Of a DNA stretch of 64,000 nucleotides, positions 9,338-20,230 are shown piece by piece. The notes under the pieces were generated by a model that saw nothing but the letters and a program-made list of their open reading frames with translations, had not been told where the DNA came from and did no database searches. Within the stretch, counting starts at the first letter, position 1. Each line of letters starts with the position of its first letter. Source of the DNA: Psococerastis gibbosa (lineage: Eukaryota > Arthropoda > Insecta > Psocodea > Psocidae); NCBI GenBank assembly GCA_963971405.1, contig OZ020489.1, positions 992,001 through 1,056,000 of the forward strand, given 5' to 3'. The translations under genes and the position numbers were made by a program.

Positions 9338-9426
9338 ACGAGCGGGCCATAACGTTATCCGGTAGCGGTGTGTATTTCCTTATGGGCGATGAACCATCAC
9401 TCTGATTTGCATAACGTTAGGCGGTA
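9338..9426. repeat. Left end of element copy 2: outer and inner inverted boxes
   Basis: The outer box is at 9338-9362 and the inner box GCATAACGTTAGGCGGTA at 9409-9426. Sequence and spacing are the same as in copy 1, preceded by TGT instead of satellite CGT. Confidence 0.8.
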
Positions 9427-9687
9427 ATTCCGTGACCGTACAACGTCGCTATAGGGATCCCTTATTGGACAGTTCATAGCCATATGCAGCTGCGACTTTG
9501 TTCGATGAATGGACATTGAGTTTTAGACTGGTGTTTGGGAAAACTAAAAGAGCCGGTCCGAGTTTACTCGAACATGCTTTCCTATTTGATCAATTAGTAG
9601 ATAGATAATATGAGTAATTTCATGCTAAATAATTTTCCTATAGTTAAATTTCGGATCCCTCGATGTCCCCATGACCGTAGCCAGATT

Positions 9688-10281
9688 GGGGGGGGGGGGG
9701 GTCATCTGGCATCCCTGAATGTGAGGTAACTTCATAATATTTTAAAATCCTTAAAACTCGCTCCATTGTATATAGTGTACGCTGCAAACATTGGGGGGGG
9801 GGCCGGATCAGTTCAGGATCTTGGATTTTTATTACTGGGGCGCCAATAAGGTGCATAAATGAAATGGCCTTTCTCTGTCAAGTAGTGGTAAAGAATTGGG
9901 GCAGCACTACTGGCAGGGGGGGGGGGGCTAGAGTCAATGGCGTAGCCGGAATTTTTTTTGGGGGGGGTCTGGTTTTCATGCAGCATCAATACATAAATTT
10001 TGCCCAATTACGATAGGCTTTCGAAGGGGGCAGTGTTTCATTTGGCACTTCCCCACCCCCGATTTTTTAAAATATTACAAAAATATAGAAAAGCCGTTCT
10101 CATGGACTAATTAGGGGCATGATTTTAATTTCCCTTGCCCAGGCCGAAGGGGGGCCCGGCGGTTTCCCCCGGGGAAAGTTTCTTAAAATATTGGCCTGAA
10201 ATGGTTTGTCGGCAAAAAAATGATTTTGCAGACGATAACTTTATTAACATGGAAACAGGTATCCATTTGGGGGGGGGGGGG
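9688..10281 (+). repeat. Cluster of four long G runs in element copy 2
   Basis: G runs occupy 9688-9701 (14), 9793-9802 (10), 9916-9927 (12) and 10269-10281 (13). Flanking sequence matches the runs of copies 1 and 3, so only run length differs. Confidence 0.85.
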
Positions 10282-10310
10282 TCCAGACCCAGCTGACCCT
10301 CCCCCCTCGG
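9937..10310. mobile_element. Nested small transposon remnant with damaged right arm (copy 2)
   Basis: The left arm ATGGCGTAGCCGG is intact at 9937-9949. The right arm reads CTCGGCTAGCTGG where the other copies have CGGCTACGCCAC before AGCTGG. Loss of 8 bp has removed most of the terminal motif. Confidence 0.45.
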
Positions 10311-10445
10311 CTAGCTGGAGTCCCCCCTGAGGAAATATTTAATGAGACAGGTGCGGAAAAAAAAGGTTTTTCCTACCAGTATTTTAAATGTTTACTTGTA
10401 GCTGCAATTGTAGGTATCTCCCATCTTTGCGGAGCATATCCTATC

Positions 10446-10632
10446 AACAACGAATATTTTTCTGTTCACGCATCAGACTTTCGAATTTAACAGGTTAAAT
10501 CACGCATGAATGCCCTATTTTAATATTTAATATTTCTTTACAGTGCTGGTGGATAAATAGGCTAAAGTACAAAATCTGCAAATGCTAAGTTATGCAACTG
10601 TGTTGTATATAGTCCAGATCCGGAAATTCGTG
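10446..10632. repeat. Internal diverged direct duplication, member A (copy 2)
   Basis: Equivalent to 7801-7987 of copy 1, with the same length (187 bp) and nearly the same sequence. Its partner is at 10890-11083. Confidence 0.72.
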
Positions 10633-10889
10633 CCTTTCCCAATGGATTTGACTTGATAATTCACCCTTGACCCTAGGTACCTAGTCCCAATGTACCTACA
10701 TAAAGGCGAAGTTATCTTTAGAAAATCAAGATTTACGGTACCTATTATTTTTCGCCTATTTATTCAAATTCTCCCTCCCTGGGGGATATCCTCTGGCTCC
10801 CCTGTTTGCAGCTACATATACTTACATAATAATTATATTAATAACTTACTTCTATAATCTAAAGTTTTTTTTCGGTGTCAAAAATTGAT

Positions 10890-11083
10890 AACAATGATTA
10901 TGTTCACGCGACAGGCTTTCAAAATGAATTTGATAAACAACGCATGGATGCCCTATTTTATTATTTAATATTTTTTAACATTGTTATTTGCTGGTGGATG
11001 AAATTAATTGGCTAAAATTATAAAAACTGCAAATGTTTAGTTATGCAATCGTGTTGTATACAGTCCAGATGTGAAGATTCATG
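10890..11083. repeat. Internal diverged direct duplication, member B (copy 2)
   Basis: Equivalent to 8245-8438 of copy 1, also 194 bp. It has GTTCACGCGACAGG where copy 1 has GTTCACGCAACAGG. Confidence 0.72.
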
Positions 11084-11121
11084 TTATATCATTATCATAA
11101 ATTAAATAATTATATCCTCCA

Positions 11122-11139
11122 TCATGCACAACTGCATGA
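11122..11139. repeat. Short perfect hairpin in element copy 2
   Basis: The same 7-bp stem TCATGCA/TGCATGA with a CAAC loop as in the other copies. Confidence 0.6.
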
Positions 11140-11613
11140 GATCATCGACAGATCACTTTATGAGGCAGAACGAGTTCTAATTGAAAATATTCAAGTAAAT
11201 TTAATTGTTATGCAACTTGACAAGGGTAACCAATAAACTCCAAGAAATCCAGCAAATTTGGAGCAGCCTATAACTCAAAAAAGAAAACCGCTTTGGGTAT
11301 TTCGTTGACCCTTGAAAACAATTTCATGACAACTTTTCACAAAATAAATTTCAGAAATGCGGTTTGAATATCGTAAGCCGCTAATAGATACCCCGTTAAT
11401 GCCGCGTATATAGTCTACGATATAATATAATTATTAACAATATAATTCATTTTCCAAAAGCATCATACACTTTATTTTACTTTTTAGTGATATTTGTAGC
11501 CTACCTACTTTTTAATTAAATATAGAATTTTTTACATTAATTTAATATTTATTATTATTATTTTAAATTGTAGCGCAAAAAATCAATAAAGTCATCATAT
11601 TAATTTGCGGTGA

Positions 11614-11626
11614 CCCCCCCCCCCCC
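11614..11626 (+). repeat. C run in element copy 2
   Basis: Thirteen C between TGA and ACCCTGCCCC, homologous to 8961-8975 and 18114-18125. Confidence 0.85.
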
Positions 11627-11913
11627 ACCCTGCCCCAAATAAAAATTCGGCTGAGCCCGTCCATACAGTCCAACCGACGGTTCACTGCGGTTTCAAGCCA
11701 ATCAGATGGCCGTGATTTCGCGCCAATTCTATTGCATTGAACCGACGAAAACACGCCATTATAGTAAACCTAATATATTAATTATCAATTAATTAAGTCG
11801 GTTTGCAAACTTTTTACTTAACTAGGAGGCTTCGTATGCCGCATACTTCCACCTTGAACCCAAAACAAAGCAATAATAGCGATTAATATTGAAGAAAACT
11901 GGAATTTAAAAAT

Positions 11914-11976
11914 TACCGGATAACGTTATGGCAGGCTGGTGCTACGCGTGTCCGCCTAGCGTTATGGCCCGCCCGT
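11914..11976. repeat. Right end of element copy 2: inner and outer inverted boxes
   Basis: The inner box is at 11914-11932 and the outer box at 11952-11976, both identical to copy 1. They are followed by ATAGGTGT and then satellite GTTCATCGG. Confidence 0.8.
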
Positions 11977-11984
11977 ATAGGTGT

Positions 11985-14900
11985 GTTCATCGGTGTAAAT
12001 GTAGCTAAAAAAAATTCATTCGACAAGAATAAGAAAAATAGCTATTTACTTATTTTATTTTTTTTAAAGGTCTTAAAAAGATATAGGTGTCTTAGTTTTG
12101 CTTATTTAGGCTCACTGTATTGTACTTAATATTGGCCACTTGCTCGTGCGTGTTCATCGGTGTAAATGTAGCTACAAAAAATTCAATCGACAAGAATACG
12201 AAAAATAGCTATTTACTTATTTTATTTTTTTTAAAGGTCTTGATATGACACGGGTGTCTGAATTGTTGCTGGCTTGTTTTGGCTCAGTGTATTGTAATTA
12301 ACATTGAACAATTGTTCCTGCGTGTTCATCAGTGTAAATGTAGCTAAAAAAAATTCATTCGACAAGAATAAGAAAAATAGCTATTTACTTATTTTATTTT
12401 TTTAAAGGTTTTAAAAAGATATAGGTGTCTTAATTTTGCTTATTTTGGCTCATTGTATTGTACTTGACATTGAGCAATTGCTCCTGCGTGTTCATCGGTT
12501 TAAATGTTGCTAAAAAAAATTCATTCGACAAGAATAAGAAAAAAAGCTATTTACTTATTTTATTTTTTTAAAGGTCTTGATATGATAAGGGTGTCTTAAT
12601 TTTGCTTATTTTGGCTCATTGTATTGAAATTAACATTGAGCAATTGCTCTTGCGTGTTCATCGGTGTAAATGTAGCTAAAAAAAATTCATTCGACAAGAA
12701 TAAGAAAAATAGCTATTTACTTATTTTATTTTTTTTAAAGGTCTTAAAAAGATATTAGTGTCTTAGTTTTGCTTATTTTGGCTCACTGTATTGTACTTAA
12801 CATTGGCCACTTGCTCGTGCGTGTTCATCGGTGTAAATGTAGCTAAAAAAAATTCAATCGACAAGAATACGAAAAATAGCTATTTACTTATTTTATTTTT
12901 TTTAAAGGTCTTGATATGACAAGGGTGTCTTAATTTGGCTTGTTTTGGCTCAATGTATTGTAATTAACATTGAGCAATTGTTCCTGCGTGTTCATCAGTG
13001 TAAATGTAGCTAAAAAAAATTCATTCGACAAGAATAAGAAAAATAGCTATTTACTTATTTTATTTTTTTTAAAGGTCTTAAAAAGATATAGGTGTCTTAA
13101 TTTTGCTTACTTAGGCTCACTGTATTGTACGTAACATTGGCCACTTGCTCCTGCGTGTTCATCGGTGTAAATGTAGCTACAAAAAATTCATTCGACAAGA
13201 ATACGAAAAATAGCTATATACTTATTTTTTTTTTAAAGGTCTTGATATGACACGGGTGTCTTAAATTGGCTTATTTTGGCTCACTGTATTGTAGTTAACA
13301 TTGAGCAATTGCTCCTGCGTGTTCATCGGTTTAAATGTTGCTAAAAAAATTCATTCGACAAGAATAAAAAAAATAGCTATTTACTTATTTTATTTTTTTA
13401 AAGGTCTTGATATGATAAGGGTGTCTTAGTTTTGCTTATTTGGGTTCATTGTATTGTACTTAACATTAAGCAGTTGCTCCTGCGTGTTGATCGGTGTAAA
13501 TGTAGCTAAAAAAAATTCATTCGACAAGAATAAGAAAAATAGCTATTTACTTATTTTATTTTTTTTAAAGGTCTAAAAAAGATATAGGTGTCTTAATTTT
13601 GCATATTTAGGCTCATTGTATTGTACTCGACATTGAGCAATTGCTCCTGCGTGTTCATCGGTTAAATGTTGCTAAAAAAAATTCATTCGACAAGAATAAA
13701 AAAAATAGCTATTTACTTATTTTATTTTTTTTAAAGGTCTTGATATGACACGGGTGTCTTAATTTGGCTTATTATGGCTTATTGTATTGTAATTAACATT
13801 GAGCAATTGCTCCTGCGTGTTCATCGGTGTAAATGTAGCTAAAAAAAATTCATTCGACAAGAATAAGAAAAATAGCTATTTACTTATTTTATTTTTTTTA
13901 AAGGCTTTAGAAAGATATAGGTGTCTTAATTTTGCTTATTTAGGCTCACTGTATTGTACTTAACATCGGCCACTTGCTCCTGCGTGTTCATCTGTGTAAA
14001 TGTGGCTACAAAAAATTCATTCGACAAGAATACGAAAAATAGCTATATACTTATTTTATTTTTTTTAAAGGTCTTGATATGACACGGGTGTCTTGAATTG
14101 GCTTAATTTGGCTCATTGTATTGTACGCAACATTAAGCAATTGCTCCTGCGTGTTCATCGGTGTAAATGTAGCTAAAAAAAATTCATACGACAAGAATTA
14201 GAAAAATAGCTATTTACTTATTTTATTTTTTTAAAGGTTTTAAAAAGATATAGGTGTCTTAATTTTGCTTATTTTGGCTCATTGTATTGTACTTGACATT
14301 GAGCAATTGCTCCTGCGTGTTCATCGGTTTAAATGTTGCTAAAAAAAATTCATTCGACAAGAATAAAAAAAATAGCTATTTACTTATTTTATTTTTTTTA
14401 AAGGTCTTGATAATAGATATGACAAGGGTGCCTTAATTTGGCTTGTTTTGGCTCAATGTATTGTAATTAACATTGAACAATTGTTCCTGCGTGTTCATCA
14501 GTGTAAATGTAGCTAAAAAAAATTCATTCGACAAGAATAAAAAAAATAGCTATTTACTTATTTTATTTTTTTTAAAGGTCTTGATATGACACGGGTGTCT
14601 TAATTTGGCTTATTATGGCTCATTATATTGCAATTAACATTGAGCAATTGCTCCTGCGTGTTCATCGGTGTAAATGTAGCTAAAAAAAATTCATTCGACA
14701 AGAATTAGAAAAATAGCTATTTACTTATTTTATTTTTTTAAAGGTTTTAAAAAGATATAGGTGTCTTAATTTTGCTTTTTTGGCTCAATGTATTGCACTT
14801 GACATTGAGCAATTGTTCCTGCTTGTTCATCGGTGTAAATGTAGCTAAAAAAAATTCATTCGACAAGAATAAGAAAAATAGCTATTTACTTATTTTATTT

Positions 14901-15827
14901 TTTTTAAAGGTCTTAAAAAGATATAGGTGTCTTAATTTTGCATATTTAGGCTCAATGTATTGTACTTGACATTGAGCAATTGCTCCTGCGTGTTCATCGG
15001 TTTAAATGTTGCTAAAAAAAATTCATTCGACAAGAATAAAAAAAAATAGCTATTTACTTATTTTATTTTTTTTAAAGGTCTTGATATGACACGGGTGTCT
15101 TAATTTGGCTTATTATGGCTCATTGTATTGTAATTAACATTGACCAATTGCTCCTGCGTGTTCATCGGTGTAAATGTAGCTAAAAAAAATTCATTCGACA
15201 AGAATAAGAAAAATAGCTATTTACTTATTTTATTTTTTTTAAAGGTGTTAAAAAGATATAGGTGTCTTAATTTTGCTTATTTAGGCTCACTGTATTGTAC
15301 TTAACATCGGCCACTTGCTCCTGCGTGTTCATCTGTGTAAATGTAGCTACAAAAAATTCATTCGACAAGAATACGAAAAATAGCTATATGCTTATTTTAT
15401 TTTTTTTAAAGGTCTTGATATGACACGGGTGTCTTGAATTGGCTTAATTTGGCTCATTGTATTGTAATTAACATTGAGCAATTGCTCCTGCGTGTTCATC
15501 GGTTTAAATGTTGCTTAAAAAAATTCATTCGACAAGAATAAAAAAAATAGCTATTTACTTATTTTATTTTTTTTAAAGGCTTTAGAAAGATATAGGTGTC
15601 TTAATTTTGCTTATTTTGGCTCAATGTATTGTACTTAACATTGAGCAATTGTTCCTGCGTGTTCATCGGTGTAAATGTTGCTTAAAAAAATTCATTCGAC
15701 AAGAATAAAAAAAATAGCTATTTACTTATTTTATTTTTTTTAAAGGCTTTAGAAAGATATAGGTGTCTTAATTTTGCTTATTTTGGCTCAATGTATTGTA
15801 CTTAACATTGAGCAATTGTTCCTGCGT
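11985..15827. repeat. Satellite array, middle block (about 23 monomers)
   Basis: The satellite resumes in phase with monomer m7 of the interrupted 12-monomer unit. It keeps the order m7, m8 (with the extra GTTGCTGG), m9 and m10 to about 12656, then changes to other monomer combinations. From about 14341 to 15827 it is collinear with 26504-27990 at a constant offset of 12163 bp, including the six-base insertion in GATAATAGATATGAC at 14409 and 26572. Open frames here, such as the 65-codon one at 14772-14969, are satellite translations. Monomer structure is as in the left block. Confidence 0.96.
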
Positions 15828-15916
15828 ACGAGCGGGCCATAACGTTATCCGGTAGCGGTGTGTATTTCCTTATGGGCGATGAACCATCACTCTGATTTGC
15901 ATAACGTTAGGCGGTA
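15828..15916. repeat. Left end of element copy 3: outer and inner inverted boxes
   Basis: The outer box is at 15828-15852 and the inner box at 15899-15916, with the same 71-bp start-to-start spacing as in the other two copies. Constant spacing of the two boxes in all copies supports a functional pair. Confidence 0.8.
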
Positions 15917-16177
15917 ATTCCGTGACCGTACAACGTCGCTATAGGGATCCCTTATTGGACAGTTCATAGCCATATGCAGCTGCGACTTTGTTCGATGAAT
16001 GGACATTGAGTTTTAGACTGGTGTTTGGGAAAACTAAAAGAGCCGGTCCGAGTTTACTCGAACATGCTTTCCTATTTGATCAATTAGTCGATAGATAATA
16101 TGAGTAATTTCATGCTAAATAATTTTCCTATAGTTAAATTTCGGATCCCTCGATGTCCCCATGACCGTAGCCAGATT

Positions 16178-16775
16178 GGGGGGGGGGGGGGGTCATCTGG
16201 CATCCCTGAATGTGAGGTAACTTCATAATATTTTAAAATCCTTAAAACTCGCTCCATTGTATATAGTGTACGCTGCAAACATTGGGGGGGGGGGCCCGGA
16301 TCAGTTCAGGATCTTGGATTTTTATTACTGGGGCGCCAATAAGGTGCATAAATGAAATGGCCTTTCTCTGTCAAGTAGTGGTAAAGAATTGGGGCAGCAC
16401 TACTGGCAGGGGGGGGGGGGGCTAGAGTCAATGGCGTAGCCGGAATTTTTTTTGGGGGGTCTGGTTTTCATGCATCATCAATACATAAATTTTGCCCAAT
16501 TACGATAGGCTTTCGAAGGGGGCAGTGTTTCATTTGGCACTTCCCCACCCCCGATTTTTTAAAATATTACAAAAATATAGAAAAGCCGTTCTCATGGACT
16601 AATTAGGGGCATGATTTTAATTTCCCTTGCCCAGGCCGAAGGGGGGCCCGGCGGTTTCCCCCGGGGAAAGTTTCTTAAAATATAGGCCTGAAATGGTTTG
16701 TCGGCAAAAAAATGATTTTGGAGACGATAACTTTATTAACATGGAAACAGGTGTCCATTTGGGGGGGGGGGGGGG
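16178..16775 (+). repeat. Cluster of four long G runs in element copy 3
   Basis: G runs lie at 16178-16192 (15), 16284-16294 (11), 16409-16421 (13) and 16761-16775 (15). The last is the longest of its homologous set, which contains 12, 13 and 15. Confidence 0.85.
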
Positions 16776-16814
16776 TCCAGACCCAGCTGACCCTCCCCCC
16801 CTCGGCTACGCCAC
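16431..16814. mobile_element. Possible nested small transposon (copy 3)
   Basis: Both arms are present: ATGGCGTAGCCGG at 16431-16443 and CGGCTACGCCAC at 16803-16814, as in copy 1. Its presence in all three copies at the same place means it entered before the larger element spread. Confidence 0.5.
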
Positions 16815-16948
16815 CAGCTGGAGTCCCCCCGGAGGAAATATTTAATGAGGCAGGTGCGGAAAAAAAAGGTTTTTCCTACCAGTATTTTAAGTGTTTACTT
16901 GTAGCTGCAATTGTAGGTATCTCCCATCTTTACGGAGCATATCCTATC

Positions 16949-17135
16949 AACAACGAATATTTTTCTGTTCACGCATCAGACTTTCGAATTTAACAGGTTA
17001 AATCACGCATGAATGCCCTATTTTAATATTTAATATTTCTTTACAGTGCTGGTGGATAAATAGGCTAAAGTACAAAATCTGCAAATGCTAAGTTATGCAA
17101 CTGTGTTGTATATAGTCCAGATCCGGAAATTCGTG
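16949..17135. repeat. Internal diverged direct duplication, member A (copy 3)
   Basis: Homologous to 7801-7987 and of the same length. Partner at 17390-17583. Confidence 0.72.
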
Positions 17136-17389
17136 CCTTTCCCAATGGATTTGACTTGATAATTCACCCTTGACCCTGGTACCTAGTCCCAATGTACCTA
17201 CATAAAGGCGAAGTTATCTTTTGAAAATCAAGATTTACGGTACCTATTATTTTTCGCCTATTTATTCAAATTCTCCCTCCCTGGGGGATATCCTCTGGCT
17301 CCCCTGTTTGCAGTTACATATACTTACATAATAATTATATTAATAACTTACTTCTATAATCTAGTTTTTTTTCGGTGTCAAAAATTGAT

Positions 17390-17583
17390 AACAATGATTA
17401 TGTTCACCCAACAGGCTTTCAAAATGAATTTGATAAACAACGCATGGATGCCCTATTTTATTATTTAATATTTTTTAACATTGTTATTTGCTGGTGGATG
17501 AAATTAATTGGCTAAAATTATAAAAACTGCAAATGTTTAGTTATGCAATCGTGTTGTATACAGTCCAGATGTGAAGATTCATG
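17390..17583. repeat. Internal diverged direct duplication, member B (copy 3)
   Basis: Homologous to 8245-8438. It carries GTTCACCCAACAGG, a private substitution relative to the other copies. Confidence 0.72.
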
Positions 17584-17621
17584 TTATATCATTATCATAA
17601 ATTAAATAATTATATCCTCCA

Positions 17622-17639
17622 TCATGCACAACTGCATGA
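17622..17639. repeat. Short perfect hairpin in element copy 3
   Basis: Stem TCATGCA/TGCATGA with loop CAAC, unchanged from the other copies. Confidence 0.6.
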
Positions 17640-18113
17640 GATCATCGACAGGTCACTTTATCAGGCAGAACGAGTTCTAATTGAAAATATTCAAGTCAAT
17701 TTAATTGTTATGCAACTTGACAAGGGTAACCAATAAACTCAAAGAAATCCAGCAAATTTGGAGCAGCCTATAACTCAAAAAAGAAAACCGCTTTGGGTAT
17801 TTCGTTGACCCTTGAAAACAATTTCATGACAACTTTTCACAAAATAAATTTCAGAAATGTGGTTTGAATATCGTAAGCCGCTAATAGATACCCCGTTAAT
17901 GCCGCGTATATAGTCTACGATATAATATAATTATTAACAATATAATTCATTTTCCAAAAGCATCATACACTTTATTTTACTTTTTAGTGATATTTGTAGC
18001 CTACCTACTTTTTAATTAAATATAGAATTTTTTACATTAATTTAATATTTATTATTATTATTTTAAATTGTAGCGCAAAAAATCAATAAAGTCATCATAT
18101 TAAATTGCGGCAA

Positions 18114-18125
18114 CCCCCCCCCCCC
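18114..18125 (+). repeat. C run in element copy 3
   Basis: Twelve C followed by ACCCTGCCCC, the shortest of the three homologous runs. Confidence 0.85.
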
Positions 18126-18412
18126 ACCCTGCCCCAAATAAAAATTCGGCTGAGCCCGTCCATACAGTCCAACCGACGGTTCACTGCGGTTTCAAGCCAA
18201 TCAGATGGCCGTGATTTCGCGCCAATTCTATTGCATTGAACCGACGAAAACACGCCATTATAGTAAACCTAATATATTAATTATCAATTAATTAAGTCGA
18301 TTTGCAAACTTTTTACTTAACTAGGAGGCTTCGTATGCCGCATACTTCCACCTTGAATCCAAAACAAAGCAATAATAGCGATTAATATTGAAGAAAACTG
18401 GAATTTAAAAAT

Positions 18413-18475
18413 TACCGGATAACGTTATGGCAGGCTGGTGCTACGCGTGTCCGCCTAGCGTTATGGCCCGCCCGT
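18413..18475. repeat. Right end of element copy 3: inner and outer inverted boxes
   Basis: The inner box is at 18413-18431 and the outer box at 18451-18475. ATAGGTGT follows at 18476-18483, then satellite GTTCATCGG. Confidence 0.8.
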
Positions 18476-18483
18476 ATAGGTGT

Positions 18484-20230
18484 GTTCATCGGTGTAAATG
18501 TAGCAAAAAAAAATTCATTCGACAAGAATAAGAAAAATAGCTATTTACTTATTTTATTTTTTTTTGAAGGTTTTAGAAAGATATAGGTGTCTTAATTTTG
18601 CTCGTTTTGGCTGAATGTATTGTAGTTAACATTGAGCAATTGTTCCTGCGTGTTCATCAGTGTAAATGTAGCTAAAAAAAATTCATTCGACAAGAATAAG
18701 AAAAATAGCTATTTACTTATTTTATTATTTTTAAGGTTTTAAAAAGATATAGGTGTCTTAATTTTGCTTATTTTGGCTCATTGTATTGTACTTAACATTG
18801 AACAATTGCTTCTGCGTGTTCATCGGTGTATATGTAGCTAAAAAAAATTCATTCGACAAGAATAAGAAAAATAGCTATTTACTTATTTTATTTTTTTTAA
18901 AGGTCTTAAAAAGATATAGGTGTCTTAATTTTGCTTATTTAGGCTCACTGTATTGTACTTAACATTGGCCACTTGCTCCTGCGTGTTCATCGGTGTAAAT
19001 GTAGCTACAAAAAATTCATTCGACAAGAATACGAAATTTAGCTATATACTTATTTTTTTTTTTTTTAAAGGTCTTGATATGACACGGGTGTCTTAAATTG
19101 GCTTATTTTGGCTCATTGTATTGTAGTTAACATTGAGCAATTGCTCCTGCGTGTTCATCGGTTTAAATGTTGCTGAAAAAAATTCATTCGACAAGAATAA
19201 AAAAAATAGCTATTTACTTATTTTATTTTTTTAAAGGTCTTGATATGATAAGGGTGTCTTAATTTTAATTATTTTGGCTCATTGTATTGTACTTAACATT
19301 AAGCAATTGCTCCTGCGTGTTCATCGGTGTAAATGTAGCTAAAAAAAATTCATACGACAAGAATTAGAAAAATAGCTATTTACTTATTTTATTTTTTTAA
19401 AGGTTTTAAAAAGATATAGGTGTCTTAATTTTGCTTATTTTGGCTCATTGTATTGTACTTGACATTGAGCAATTGCTCCTGCGTGTTCATCGGTTTAAAT
19501 GTTGCTAAAAAAAATTCATTCGACAAGAATAAAAAAAATAGCTATTTACTTATTTTTTTTTTTTTAAAGGTCTTGATATGATAAGGGTGTCTTAATTTTG
19601 CTTATTTTGGCTCACTGTATTGTACTTAACATTGAGCTATTGCTCCTGCGTGTTCATCGGTGTAAATGTAGCTAAAAAAAATTCATTCGACAAGAATAAG
19701 AAAAATAGCTATTTACTTATTTTATTTTTTTAAAGGTTTTAAAAAGATATAGGTGTCTTAATTTTGCTTTTTTGGCTCAATGTATTGCACTTGACATTGA
19801 GCAATTGTTCCTGCGTGTTCATCGGTGTAAATGTAGCTAAAAAAAATTCATTCGACAAGAATAAGAAAAATAGCTATTTACTTATTTTATTTTTTTTAAA
19901 GGTCTTAAAAAGATATAGGTGTCTTAATTTTGCATATTTAGGCTCATTGTATTGTACTTGACATTGAGCAATTGCTCCTGCGTGTTCATCGGTTTAAATG
20001 TTGCTAAAAAAAATTCATTCGACAAGAATAAAAAAAATAGCTATTTACTTATTTTATTTTTTTTAAAGGTCTTGATATGACACGGGTGTCTTAGTTTGGC
20101 TTATTATGGCTCACTGTATTGTAATTAACATTGAACAATTGCTCTTGCGTGTTCATCGGTGTAAATGTAGCTAAAAAAAATTCATTCGACAAGAATAAGA
20201 AAAATAGCTATTTACTTATTTTATTTTTTT
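18484..20230. repeat. Duplicated block, right flank of element copy 3 (pairs with 27991-29737)
   Basis: Collinear with 27991-29737 at a constant offset of 9507 bp with scattered substitutions, for example ACGAAATTTAGC near 19030 against ACGAAAAATAGC. Together with 14341-15827 it forms a block present twice in the window, once with and once without the element. Confidence 0.85.

Larger units (their letters stand above)
9338..11984. mobile_element. Non-autonomous mobile element, copy 2 (2647 bp)
   Basis: Copy 2 has the same orientation and structure as copy 1, differing by scattered substitutions and small indels (roughly one percent by eye). Private features include TTGCAGACG where the others have TTGGAGACG, GAGACAGG where the others have GAGGCAGG, and an 8-bp loss in the right arm of the nested transposon near 10310. 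It shares with copy 3 the segment CACAAAATAAATTTC near 11340 that copy 1 has lost, so copies 1 and 2 are not a very recent duplication of each other. The satellite resumes at 11985 with GTTCATCGG. No coding gene is present. AT-rich, featureless sequence fills about 11084-11910 apart from the hairpin and C run. Confidence 0.85.
15828..18483. mobile_element. Non-autonomous mobile element, copy 3 (2656 bp, solitary)
   Basis: A complete third copy in the same orientation, with the same ends and internal plan. The surrounding satellite is duplicated without the element at 27990/27991, 33499/33500 and 37172/37173. Flanks align at exact offsets of 12163 bp on the left and 9507 bp on the right of the 27990/27991 site, so the inserted length is 2656 bp. 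Private differences include CATCATCAA where the others have CAGCATCAA near 16477, three bases missing near 17363 (CTAGTTTT), and GAATCCAAAAC near 18356. No coding gene is seen: the 72- and 93-codon frames overlap in different phases around a G run, which shows the frame is not maintained. About 17584-18412 is AT-rich and otherwise empty. Confidence 0.88.

Noticed and set aside
9644..11754. Minus-strand open frames of 63-70 codons in element copy 2 (and 16084-16278 in copy 3)
   Set aside because: Low-complexity, proline-rich translations of the poly-G regions and inverted-repeat flanks; not maintained between copies.
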